Below are positions 44,043 to 54,335 of a stretch of 64,000 bases of DNA, in pieces. Source of the stretch: Tricholoma matsutake (taxonomy: Eukaryota > Basidiomycota > Agaricomycetes > Agaricales > Tricholomataceae); the NCBI GenBank assembly GCA_026075535.2, contig AP026538.1:5952001-6016000 (forward strand). The letters run 5' to 3'. Position 1 is the first letter of the stretch, and the number at the start of each line of letters is the position of its first letter. The notes beneath the pieces are model-generated. The model saw only the letters and a list, made by a program, of their open reading frames with translations, ran no database searches and was not told where the DNA came from. Both the position numbers and the translations under genes were made by a program.

Positions 44043-47000
44043 GGGGTATCAGGGGTGTCGTTTGGTTCAGATAGTGGGGGTTTCTTGGGTTCTCGTCAGA
44101 GATGGTAGCTCTTCTTATATGCCGTCAGGATCTCGGGGGCATTCTTCAGGTTCGATTCAGGTTCCCATGTGTTTTCGGATGTCAGGTAGTCAACCCATTT
44201 CATGAGGTAACGGTGTGTCTTGCCGTGCTTCTTGTGTGCGATGATCGCTTCCACCTCGTATTTGTTCTCTCCTTCCACGAGGTCGGGTGGTGGAGTCAGG
44301 AAGCTTCGCCCATGAGTGTCGTTCTCATGGTATTGTGTGAGTAAAGCCGCATGGAATACCGGGTGGATCTTCCACCCTGGCGGCAGTTTCAATCGGTATG
44401 TTGTTCTCGACAAGGCATCTTCAATCACGAAGGGCCCTTCTCGTTTTGGCGCCAGTTTTCTCGTTGGGTAGCCAATCTTCAGGTTCTTGGAGTCAAGCCA
44501 TACTTGTTCTCCAACCTTGAATGGTTCATATCGCCCTTTTGTTCGGGCAGCCATAGCCTGTCTGGCTAGTTTGTGTGTGGCAAGAGCTTCCCTTCTCACA
44601 GAGAGAAGTTCTTGGATTCTCTGTTCGGTGGCCAGCACGTTCATCTTTTTGTATGGGGTGGGGATAGCACGTGGTTGATATCCCATCATTAAGTAAAACG
44701 GTGAGTGTTTTACTGTGGAGTGTGTCTTCTGGTTGTGCATGAATTCTGCCATTGGGAGATAATGCTCCCAATCTTCGGGTTTGTTCGAACAGAACATGCA
44801 GAGGTAAACTTCTAGCTCTTGGTTTACTCGCTCCATTTCTCCATCGGTCTGGGGGTGATAGGTGGTGCTCATGGATAGCTTAATCCCAAGCAATCGTCCG
44901 AGTTCTCAGAAGAGTTTGGACACGAATCGAGGGTCTCTGTCTGAGATGATCCTTCCAGGGAGTCCAAATCTTGTGTATACATGGTGCAGGTAAAGGTCTG
45001 CGGCGCCAAGTGCATCGATCATCTTTGCACAAGGGATAAAAATTACCCCCTTCATAAGACCATGGTCTACCATGACCATGATTGAGTCAAATCTATTTAT
45101 CACAGTCAAGTCTGTGATAAAATCTGTCGTTACCAGCTCGAATGGTCTGCTGGCATCGGATGATATCGGTGTCAGCGGTGGGGTCGTCGGGTGTGTATTC
45201 ACTTTCATTTGCTGGCACTTTGCGCAGCCTTCGACGTACTTCTTGATGAAGTTGGCCATTCCTGGCCACCAGTAGTCTCATCGGATCAGTTCAATCATCT
45301 GCCATTGTCCAGGGTGTCCTGTCGTGATGCTATCATGGTATTTTCATATGATCGCTCGGTGGAGGGTTTCATCCTGTGGCACATAGCATCTGTCTTTGAA
45401 AAAGAGCAGGCTGTCTTTGAATTTCCAGTCCTCCAATGCAGACTTGATTGGGGGAGTTCCATTGTTTTTCAGGGCTCGTAAAGCATCATTTACGAGGTCG
45501 TCCTTCATTATTGCTGAGACCAGGGCTCCCTGGAGCTCAGTGTCGATCGTTTTGATGAACAGTTCGTCAGTGAGGATGGTCTTGTCCTCGTTATTGGTGT
45601 CTTCTTCAGCTATATGATCTGCTCTCCTTGATAGGGCGTCAGATTGTACCATCTGTGATCCTGGTACGTGTTGTAGCTTCAGGTCAAATTGTGACAGGTA
45701 GATGGCCCATCTAGCCTGTCATCGGTTTAGTTTCTGTGGCTGATGAAAGTATGTCAGGTTTTTGTGATCGGATAATACCGTCACAGGGAACGGTGTCCCC
45801 TGTAGGTAGTGTCTCCATGTTTCTAGCACTCGGATCACTCCCAATAGTTCTCGGTCGTATATCTCGTAATTTCTTTCTGCTTCATTGAAAGAATGCAAGA
45901 TGTATCCGCATGGGTGCCAGTCTCTGTTGGCGTCCTGTTGTCTGAGTACTGCGCCTGTCACGAATTTTGAGGCATCAGATTCTACCACAAATGGTTTTGT
46001 TGCATCTGGCATCAGCAGTACTGGGGTTTCATTGAATTTCCTTTTTAGTGCATCGAATGACTGCTGGCAGTCATTTGTCCATTTTAATTTCTGGTTCTTC
46101 TTCGTCAAGTCGTTCAGCGGTCTGGCCAGATCCGCGAAGTGTCCAATGAATCATCAATAGAAGTTTCTGAATCCTAGGAAGGATCTTACGTCCTTCACTG
46201 TCCTTGGCGTGGGCCAGTCCTTGATCCCAGCCAGTTTCGTGTTGTCCATTGCAAGTTCATTGGGTCTGACGATCATGCCCAAGAACTCAACTTCCTGTAC
46301 ACTGAATCTGCACTTCTCTACTTTCAGGTAGAGATCGCATTGTTGTAGTTGTTCGAGGACCCTTTCGGTCCTTATCCAGTGTTCTTCTTCCATCTTCGAG
46401 AAGATCAGGATGTCGTCCATATAGATGATGAGCCATCCTTCATCTAGCATATCTCGGAAGAGATTGTTCATCATCGCCTGGAATGTTGCCGGTGAGTTGC
46501 ACAGCCCAAAGAACATCACCATTGGCTCAAATAGCCCTCGGTTAGTCTTGAATGCGGCCTTCCACTCGTCTCCTTTCTTTATCCATACATTATGATATCC
46601 CCATCGAATATCAAGTTTCATGAAAAATCTCGCTCCCTTCAGCTTGTCCAAGAGGTCTCTGATCAGTGGCAGGGGGTAGTTGTTCTGGATCGTTCCTTCG
46701 TTCAGATAGCAATAGTCTTGGCAAGGTCGTAGAGCATCGGAGTCCTTCTTTGACACGAAGAAGAATGGGGATGCCATGGGTGATTTTGACGCTCGGATGT
46801 ATCCTTTCTCCAGGTTTTCATCTAGAAACTCGTTGAGTTTCTCTTGTTCTTTCGGCGTCAATGGGTAGACTTTGCAATCCCTCGGTACAAAGCCTTCCTT
46901 CAGGTCAATCACATGATCCCACGGTCTTGATTCCAGGAATCGTTCTGATGCGGCTTTCTCGAATACCTGTCTGTACTTCTGGTATTCGGGTGGCAGTAAA

Positions 47001-48502
47001 TCATCCAGGGTCCGTTGGCTAGTCTCCTTTCCCTCCTCTTGCTCGTGCGCTAGTCGTTGGGATATGGATGTCTTTGCTCTGATCCATATGTCCGAGTTGA
47101 GTAGGTACCGTGGGGAACCCTTGCCTTTCATGAGCCTGCTGATCGTGTTCATTTTTTGGATGTATCTGTGTGTCGGCTCTCGATGTTCCTCTGTCAGGGG
47201 CAGTTCTATGTCTGGTCCGAATAGGCCAATGACCAGTTTGCCTCGCACGTATGTGATCAACACCGAGTCATCCTCGATTGTGTCTCGTTCGGGGGTCTGG
47301 TTTGTCATCCATATGTCCATGCCTGCGTCTGCCAGTAGTTCTTCGTCGGGTACCTCTTCGACCTTTACCTGAGGGGGGGTCTCCCTGGGCATAGGTATTT
47401 CAGTGTTGATGGTACCATGATCTGGAGTCCTATGATCGTGGGTTGGGGTAGTCTGTTGTTGAGGGTAGTTTATCCTGTTTCATAGTGTCATTTTCACATT
47501 CCTTTTGCTGGTGCTTCCCTCCCCTGTGGAGGTTAGCAATTCCTTCATCCTTTGCACAATTCATTGTGCCCTGTTGCATTCTTTGTTTTTGCCCTTTTCC
47601 AGTTGTTTCTTCTCCTGGTTTTCTCGGGTCTTGGTGACAGCACATCGTGCTGCTTCAAGGCCTCTGGCTTGTTTAGGGGTGTTGCTGCTCCTGGTCTTTG
47701 CAACAGCTATCTGTACAGAATTTAGTTCTTTTGCTTTCCTCTCTGAAAGCCTTTCTCTTGTTTTTGCCACGGCCAATCGGGCTCAGGCAAGGCTCCTCTC
47801 TTTTTCTTCAGCGAGCCTTTCTCTCGTCTTTGCCACGGCTAGTCGTGCTCGGGCAAGGTTTCTCTCCTTCTCTTTGGAGAGTCTTTTTCTTGTTTTGGCC
47901 ATGATGTGTCGAATTCGTGCCATTCTGTCATTTGGCACCTCCATTTTGGCGTCTACCCTAGGAAGGTTTAGGGTGTTCAGGAGGGCCCATTCAGCTCTTC
48001 TTGTCTTTTCCAGGATCCGCTGGATTTGAGCCCATCGTTCTTCATCTCAGAACTCAAAGGTTCCCTTCTTCCAATCGATGATTGGGTTTATCTCCCGCAG
48101 CCACGGCAGGCCCAGGATTACCGATTCTTTGCCTAGTCCAGCAACTAGGTATTCTATTGGGTAGCTCCTTCCGTTGATGTGGAGTCTTCCTTTCATGCAT
48201 CTGGTGATTGTTCCCTGCTTGTTCAGGGTCCCGTCTATGTTTGTGGCCCAGATGGTGCGGCCTAAGGGATATGTTCTGATCCCTTCTCGTTCAACAAAGT
48301 TCGAGTCGATAAAGACTCCTCCTGCTCCAGAGTCGAGGAGCGTGTTTGTTGCGACGTCTTTCCCATTGTCTGACTCAGCTACCCGAATAGACAGGTGCAT
48401 AGATTGTCTATTCATGGTAGCTAAGAGTACAGACCCTAGGGAGACTACAGCGGTGACTGGCATCGTATCAGGCCGCTGTTCTAAAAACCTGATTCCTCCA
48501 TG
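44043..48502 (-). pseudogene. Gypsy Pro-Pol polyprotein with TGA-only interruptions
   Basis: All domains lie in one minus-strand frame with no frameshift. Order: aspartic protease with LLDSGAGG near 48334 and ILGLPWLREINP near 48100; a charged linker with about 22-residue repeats (LAVAKTRERL) at 47560-47900; reverse transcriptase with SPFFFVSKKD near 46760, FFGLCNSPATFQAMM near 46490 and YMDD at 46413-46424; RNase H with [13 protein letters not shown] near 45970, YDRELLGVI and SDHKNLTYF; integrase finger HHDS-type/CAKCQQM near 45215; DDE core with TTDFITD near 45124, ISDRDPRF near 44940 and E in GEMERVNQ, D35E when the TGA codon is counted; chromodomain HRYLMKWVDYLTSENTWEPE near 44160. In-frame TGA codons have their first base at 48049, 47785, 47563, 47482, 46156, 46153, 45721, 45346, 45280, 44908 and 44098; the last could be the natural end, otherwise TAA near 44042. 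No TAA or TAG interrupts the frame. Most TGA sites are arginines in the family (for example FYRRFI). Confidence 0.92.
47560..48010 (-). repeat. Coiled-coil type coding repeats between protease and RT
   Basis: Tandem LARARLAVAKTRERLxEEKER units of about 22 residues, at least three copies with decay, strongly charged and likely helical. One unit has GCC TGA GCC where its neighbour has GCC CGA GCA. Confidence 0.75.
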
Positions 48503-49430
48503 AGGTTGAGGGCTTGTTCCTTTTCTTCTTCATCTAGTTCATCCAGCATTGTGTGGATCTTCTGGTAGGTGTCCACCCCAGTCTTCTTCTGGGTAAAGCA
48601 GTTTCGGTAGGGAGGAGGCGCTGACCCCGTCTGAGTGGGGTTCTTTCCATCCCTGTGGTCAGACAATCAGTGTCCCGGTTGGTGGCAGATGAAACACAAT
48701 CCCTTTCGGAGGTGTTCCACGTGTTCTTGGTTCATCAGTCGGTTGATGTCGAGAGAGGGCTGTCCTTTCTTCGTCGTTTCTTTTGTCATCTGGTTTTGCC
48801 TGGTCTTCCCCAGGATTGCCATGGCCCGTTTCCATTGGCCTTCATATTTCAAAGCTGCCTTTATCCAGCCTTCGAGCGTGTTGGGCACTGTCTCCATTGT
48901 GTGTACCCTCTTCAGTAATTTGGGATGCAGTCTGTCCATGAAGTACTCGATCATGGCTGCATCTTCTGTGATTCCCATCCTGTCTTTCAGGATGCGGAAG
49001 TTTGCCACATATTCTTCGAGGTTCCCTGAACCTTGTTTGAGATTTTTAATCTCTGTCTTTGCCATTCCGGCATCATTGATTGGTGAGAAGGCCTCTAGGA
49101 CCTTCTGTCGGAAGTCTGTGTATTCACCGAGTCCCTCGGACTGGTGTTGGTCAACGAATGGCGGTTGTGGGTTTGGACATCTCGTTATAGAGGTCGTCGG
49201 TTTCGTCTGTTAAGAAGCGGGTGGATGTTTCGGGTGGGGGTGTGTGCGGTTGTTCAAAGTCTTCATCGGTGAGGAAATCTCCTCATTGTCTGTCAGTTGA
49301 TCCGTAGAACCAACGCTGTGCTGGGGTCGAGTAACGGACTAGTCTTCCGTTGTATCGGTACCAAGATGAACCTGGCTGTGGTTCTGCTTCTCTTGGTGGT
49401 CGGTCTGGGGTTTGTCTAGACCCGGGTCGC
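48481..49430 (-). pseudogene. Gypsy Gag, broken
   Basis: The main open segment (48667-49065) holds a capsid-like helical region (MEYFMDRLHPKLLKRV-type, near 48930) and the zinc knuckle CFICHQPGH, which runs into a TGA at 48667-48669 so its last cysteine is not in frame. The frame continues to a TAG near 48481 just before the protease frame. Upstream (49070-49430) GLGEYTDFRQKVLEAF and YRYNGRLVRYSTPAQRWF are readable but separated by a frame change near 49165 and a TGA near 49285. The Gag-to-protease transition is a -1 shift at a TTTTT run (about 48486); whether this is programmed or decay cannot be told. Confidence 0.75.
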
Positions 49431-49496
49431 TGTGGTGTGTATCAAGACATATTGCCTACACCTAGGTAGGTGGGCTAGCAGATAGTTTAGATCTTA

Positions 49497-50224
49497 TGTT
49501 AAGGGCGAAGCCTCAACCACTCGATCTAGTCGATGTCATTCGACGAGGTGCTTCCTTGACGAGTCGTTCAGCACTAGTCTTACTCGGAGCGTCCGACGTA
49601 AGATGGGTAGTGCACTCTAGCAGGGCTTCTGTGTAGAGTTGTTCAGGTTCATGCACTAAGGGGATTCCTTAGTGGTTTTGAGTAAGTTCGTGAGTTGCAA
49701 GTTAAGGCTGTTAATTTCCTAGATCTAAACTAAGGACATCCCTACTACAAGTTGCAGTACTTATACTACGAGGGAGGTCCTTATCATCCAATCAGAAAGA
49801 TAGATGTGTATCAAGTAAGAATAGAAACAATAGGCCTCATGCCTTGCATGAGGCATCCGATGTCATGGAGTGCTGCAGCGCAGCATGTCAGGAAACAATA
49901 AGAGATAAGCCTCATGCCTAGCATGAGGTGTCCGATGTCACGGATCCGATGTCGATCATGAGAGTCCAACGTCACGGACCTCATGTCAAGAAGCTGTCAT
50001 ATCACAGCATATGTGGGAGTGGGTTCGGGTGCATGGAGTCACCATGCATCAAGGGTGCCTTCCACAGGAAGGGGATCGAATGCATGCAGTCGGCATGCAT
50101 CGTGCATGTGTCTGGTGTCAAGGACATGCCCTAGGCATGAATCATGGAGTGCCTCCTGTCTGGAGGGGATCGTCGGGTCGGTCGGGTCGGTCGGGTTCCA
50201 TGAGTTACAAGGAAAATTGTAACA
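49497..50224 (-). repeat. 5' LTR of gypsy (right in window)
   Basis: 728 bp, full-length version of the LTR. No obvious primer-binding site follows it at 49480-49496 on the minus strand. Confidence 0.95.
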
Positions 50225-50884
50225 GGGAGGACAAACGCTGGGTACAACAAATAGCAGGGATGAATGCTGGGGATGATGACAGGTGGCAGGGACGACAAAC
50301 CAAACACAGGGGATGATGAACACTGGGGACAATGACATGCAGGAATGCAGGACCCCCACCCTTGCTACAAATGCGAGATGGTGGGGCTGTTTCTTTTTTC
50401 TATTTCATTTTCTATTTCATTTTTCATTTTCATTTTCATGCTCATACACCATGGCTGCAAGCAACTGCTCGCAGCATGTAAATGTAGTTAGTTTTATTTA
50501 GTATGTAATAGAATTAAGCTATACTCAAAAAAACACCAGTAAGACTGGTTAAAACTGGTCTTTTGGAGGCAACCAAACTGAATAGGACCAGTCCTATTCG
50601 GTTCAGTTGTGGTCTTGGTGAGTACATTACACTCCTCCACCTATTCCAGTCGGATTCCAGTCAGAATGCCCATTCTGATCAGAATTTCTGGAATTCCGGG
50701 GAATTCCATTTACATATATTTTTCTCACAATTTATAATTCCAATCGGACTGGAGGGTCAATTTTACCTCTGGAATCCCTGGAATCTACCCGGACTCATTT
50801 TTACCTGGAACAGTTGGATCAACTGGATGCACGGCACTTGCATAACCAGAATAACCGGAATGCATGTGCTTTCCCAAATAAAAT

Positions 50885-50972
50885 TTTGATGTGCAACAAG
50901 AATTGAACACTTGACCTTGGATCTGCACACATAACAGCACGCTTAACCACTGAGCTACCAAGTCATTATTCA
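50885..50972 (-). ncRNA. tRNA-like sequence at left end of F
   Basis: Minus strand reads GGTAGCTCAGTGGTTAAGC (an exact A-box-type TAGCTCAGTGG) and, downstream, CAAG-TGTTCAATT-CTTG, a T-arm-like hairpin with a B-box-like TTCAATTC. It resembles the head of a tRNA-derived SINE rather than a working tRNA: no CCA-side acceptor pairing is evident. Confidence 0.55.
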
Positions 50973-51231
50973 TCTACATACATCTAATACTTTTATTACC
51001 CAACCAAGGTGCATAGTTACAGCCATTAACGGAATATGCACACATGCATATTGCATGACATGTGACACGTGACTACCAGCTCACAACCACCACCGTCGTC
51101 AATGCCGCCTCCTCCTCCTCTCCACTCTACCACCACCACTGTGTGTGCACCTGCCACCACCATTCCTACACCCACTGCCACCATCACCACCACCTTCAAA
51201 TGAGCCAACTGGACGGAATGCAGGCCCAAAC

Positions 51232-52235
51232 AACGGCAATTGTCGTTTGGGCCATAGATAAGTTTTTTCTTTTTTCTTTTTCTTTTTATCAATCAACTAA
51301 TTTTAATTTATTGCTTTTTAGGCTATATACTACTGGGGACAACCTGCTGCAACGGAAAAATGTGCAACACATGCCCACAGCCACCCAATCCCCTCCTCCC
51401 CTTTTAAATGGGATGTGAGGCTGTCGACATGGGCTAGGTGGGTGCAGAGGGATGCCAGGAGACCCCAGAAGGGGGATACCTGCCTAGTAAGCACCCACCA
51501 ACCCCCGTACACATGCCACATTGCACTGACGTGCCCAAACTCCTCCCCCCCCCCCCCCCCCAAACAAAAAAAAAAAGACAGAAATCCAAATGGAGGACGA
51601 TGGCAACCAACAACAACAAGCCACCCACCCCCAGCCTCACGAGCAACTGCTCATGGGGTGGAACATGGGTGGAACAATGCCCAGGTGCAGGGACAGGAGA
51701 CAACGACAACACACCACCCACCCCCAGCCTCACAAGCAACTGCTCATGGGGTGGATCATGGGTGGAACGACAACGATGACAAGCCCAGGTGCAGGGATAG
51801 GAGACGACAATGCACCACCTGCCCCCAGCCTCACGAGCAACTGCTCGTGGGGTGGATTGTGGGTGGAATGACAACAACGACAAGCCACCTACCCCCAGCC
51901 TCACAAGCAACTGCTCATGGGGTGGATCGTTGGTGGAAGGACAGACAACAGCAGGGTCACATCTCCTCCCCCTCCCCCACACTTCATGTGGGGAGGGATT
52001 TTTTTTGTACTTTTAATTATTTATTAGTATTGTGCCCCCCCTCCCCCATTTTGTGTGGGGGAGGGATTTTTTTCTTCATGTTTTTACCTCCCCCCTCGCA
52101 TTCAGCACGAGGGGTTAGCTTTTTATGAATATAAATGAAACTCTCTCTCGCATCTTGTGAGAGGGAGGATTGTTTGTTTATGTATATAATCACAATCATG
52201 CCCACTCCCTCGCATTCAATGTGAGGGATGTAGTT
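51232..52235 (+). other. Structured non-coding cassette (copy 3, in F)
   Basis: In order: hairpin GGCCCAAACAACG...GTCGTTTGGGCC (51222-51252); ATAAGTTTTTTC (51255) to TTTTTAGG (51322), intron-like; AAATGGGATGTGAGG at 51405 (also at 26397); a C run at 51546; four hairpin modules CACGAGCA-AC-TGCTCRTG-GGGTGG at about 51637, 51730, 51829 and 51900 in roughly 90-bp tandem units; then five hairpin plus T-tract units at 51963-52235. Confidence 0.7.
51963..52235 (+). repeat. Five tandem hairpin plus T-tract units
   Basis: Stems: CCTCCCCCACA/TGTGGGGAGG (51969), CCTCCCCCA/TGTGGGGGAGG (52038), CCCCTCG/CGAGGGG (52092), CTCTCTCGCA/TGTGAGAGGGAG (52141), CCCTCGCA/TGTGAGGG (52206). The first three are followed by runs of T. 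A sixth relative ends the cassette at 27102-27138. Confidence 0.75.
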
Positions 52236-52317
52236 AATTAAAAAAATTTGATCTTAACTACTTCAAAAAAAATTAGAGTGTCATGAATAAACATTATATT
52301 ACTAACTAATAATTCTC

Positions 52318-52405
52318 CTGTGGCTCAACTGGTTAAGCACACATGTTTGGTTTGTCATGTGATCACTCTAATCAAGATGTCTTGAGTTCAATTCTTACTC
52401 TGCAC
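52318..52405 (+). ncRNA. tRNA-like sequence at right end of F
   Basis: TGGCTCAACTGGTTAAGC (A-box-like) then an anticodon-arm-like ACATG/CATGT stem and GAGTTCAATTCTT (B-box-like) about 60 nt on. Opposite orientation to the left tRNA-like sequence. Confidence 0.55.
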
Positions 52406-52708
52406 AAATATATTTTGTAGGCACTTTGACAACTTAAGACTTGAAATTTGACTATCCATTAGGGTATATACTCTAAGTTGAGCATCTGGAGTAACCAGAA
52501 TCTGGTCGGAATAACCAGAATAACTGGAATCCAATGGAATCCAATGGAATCCACTGGACTCCGGTGAGTCCAATCAGAATAGGTGGAGGAGTGTAAATTA
52601 CAGGTCTTGGTGAGCTGGGCATCGCGATGGACCAGTCTTGGTCCATGGTTGACCCCCTCAGAGGTCAAAAAATGGGACTGAACTGGACCCTTAAACACTA
52701 TCCCCAGA

Positions 52709-53640
52709 CATGTCATTGTGACTGGCCAAAACCAAAAAAACACCCCAAAAGCTAGATTTCATGTGATAAGGTTTGTGCATATCAACAAAGGTGCACATAC
52801 TTGCAGCATAACATTAACAATACTGTTTACTCTGTTCATCATGCCATCCTGTAATTTACAGTAATACACATAAATATACTTTAGAACTAAATTGGATATT
52901 TAAAGTAGATAATTGTGGTAATGGAAGGGATGCACATGGTATCACACCAAACATTAATCAATTTCACTGAATAGCATGGCAAGCTGCAACATATTCTGGA
53001 ACATCTCACATGGATGACAGTGATAAAAATTCTCCACCACTACCCACAAGACAATGCTCGCAATCAAAATGCAAAAACCCTTGACACAGGATACCAGTTC
53101 AGATCCTGTGAGTGATGTAGAGAACATGACAAGCTAGCAAAGCAAAAAAAGTGACAATGCGACCAGGAGAGCAAAGAGGCACAGAAGCATCCACATCTGG
53201 CAGCCAATGACAACCCTTCAGAGGTGATTGAAGTAGACTCTGGGACATCTGATGATGAAAGCAACTGTGAGGTGAGTAATCTACATTCAGAATAGTAACC
53301 ATAAACCACTGACCTACCATATTTAAGAGCACAAAACCTATTGCACATAAGAATAGTGCTGAACTTTTCTCAAGTCTCAGACACACATTCAAGAAGAAAG
53401 TCATTTAATCTAATGCAAGCTATACTTTGCCAGCAGATCTGTTGATCACAGACAAAGAATGCATGCAGATGACAGCACATGAGGTCTTGAAAGTCTCTGG
53501 GTACCAGTTCCAGTGAGTATCAAGCCCAAGCTAGAGTCTAAAAGCACTGCTGAATCATCACAGAGTAAAAGAAAACAAGATTCTCACAAGCAGACATAAG
53601 ATGTGATACTGGTGTTGCCAGGATAGCAATTGGAAACAAA
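52709..53640. other. 5' region of the MULE remnant
   Basis: Plus-strand sequence with short coding-like pieces (PSEVIEVDSGTSDDESN near 53215 followed by GTGAGT at 53272), probably decayed N-terminal exons of the MULE gene. No confident exon chain. Confidence 0.4.
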
Positions 53641-54335
53641 AGGCACACCCCAGTTAGAAGGAAGGTGCAAAGCATCGTGATACACTGGGAATGCATTGCT
53701 ACAGCTGCCAAAGCTGTCTCAGGATCTCATGTGGTGAAATCAAAGGCCCCACCTCAAGGGCAGATCACTATCTATCTCCAGCATCATGAGGCCCACACAC
53801 TGTACTATGATGTCACAATGCCACCAGAAGCTGCTGTAATTATACAAGAAAATCCTGAATGGACAACACCGAATGCAATGGTGCCCAAAGTCCAATCATT
53901 GTTCCCAGAAGTCACAAGTGCACAGATATATAGCACCTGGACCACAATGAGTGAGACCCTGTGGAAGAGAGATGTCCAACAATTGTGGTCAGCAGAGATC
54001 CTGCTGCAAGGATACTCAAGTGAAGTTGATGTGTTTGGCCTACCAAAAGCAGATGGTGTGGAGCAACTGGCATGGGGGGTGAAGAAGGTGTCTGATAAGC
54101 TCCAAGAAAAGGTAGTGGAAGTTGGAATTGATGCAATATGTGCGTGAGGCTCTCAAACAAAGTTATGTCAGTGCTAATGCCAACAATAGACAACACAAAC
54201 TTGAGGCACCTAGAGCTGTTTATGGTTCTTGGAGAATATGACAATGCAGGGTTTCCATGACAGTGAATGCAACAGACATCAGGAAGAAAATGAAAGCACT
54301 TGCGCTTGGGAGTTGGTGTTGCGTTCAAAATATGG
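53641..54335 (+). pseudogene. Mutator-like (MULE) transposase fragment
   Basis: Open frame from 53665 with blocks I recall from Agaricomycete MULE transposases: NPEWTTPNAM near 53850, SAQIYSTWTTMSETLWKRD near 53925, DVFGLPKADGVEQLAWG near 54030, then VVEVGIDA near 54115, where the first catalytic Asp of the DDE domain lies. After an intron or frame change NTNLRHLELFMVLGEYDNAG is readable at 54190-54250. The reading ends at 54335, where element G begins within the LRSKYG block. TGA codons follow at 54133 and 54260. Confidence 0.75.

Larger units (their letters stand above)
42463..50224 (-). mobile_element. Full-length Ty3/gypsy chromovirus-type retrotransposon
   Basis: Two LTRs (42463-43121, 49497-50224) with TG...CA ends and an exact 5-bp duplication GGGAG (42458-42462, 50225-50229). 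Coding strand is minus: Gag, protease, a repeat-bearing linker, reverse transcriptase, RNase H, integrase and chromodomain. Structure is complete but Gag is broken and Pro-Pol carries TGA codons, so it is inactive. Inserted in element C. Confidence 0.95.
50623..52602. mobile_element. CTTTACACTCC-family TIR element, copy F, with tRNA-like ends
   Basis: 1980 bp. Left end TACATTACACTCCTCCACC, right end (reverse complement) TGTAATTTACACTCCTCC. A 12-bp direct repeat GGTCTTGGTGAG flanks it (50611-50622, 52603-52614), probably an unusually long target duplication. Subterminal regions are full of GGAATCCA/TGGATTCC palindromes. Inside each end lies a tRNA-like sequence in opposite orientation. The middle carries the structured cassette. 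No transposase. Confidence 0.8.
39306..52700. mobile_element. TAGTGTTT-terminal TIR element, copy C, expanded by nested insertions
   Basis: Ends TAGTGTTCAAGGGTCCAGTC (39306) and GGACCCTTAAACACTA (to 52700) with an exact 8-bp duplication TCCCCAGA (39298-39305, 52701-52708). After removing copy D, two MITEs, the gypsy element and element F, about 1.6 kb of its own sequence remains (39306-40344, 42365-42462, 50225-50622, 52603-52700), carrying hairpin modules near 40090, 40215 and 50455 and hairpin GGGCCCAAACGA...TCGTTTGGGCCC at 39784-39820. Confidence 0.9.

Noticed and set aside
48475..48495. Programmed -1 frameshift between Gag and protease
   Set aside because: A TTTTT run lies at the junction but no classical slippery heptamer or clear downstream structure is seen, and Gag is otherwise decayed.
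44043..48502. A reassigned genetic code with TGA as arginine
   Set aside because: The intact copia frame has 1620 sense codons without TGA, and CpG decay explains the TGA sites.
51415..52128. A 237-codon plus-strand frame over the F cassette
   Set aside because: It runs through tandem hairpin modules and T-tracts; periodicity of the DNA explains openness.
51963..52235. Bacterial rho-independent terminators
   Set aside because: The surroundings are fungal; hairpin plus T-tract is reported only as a structural repeat.
39306..52700. Helitron or giant cargo element
   Set aside because: The size comes from nested insertions; the ends are TIRs with an 8-bp duplication.
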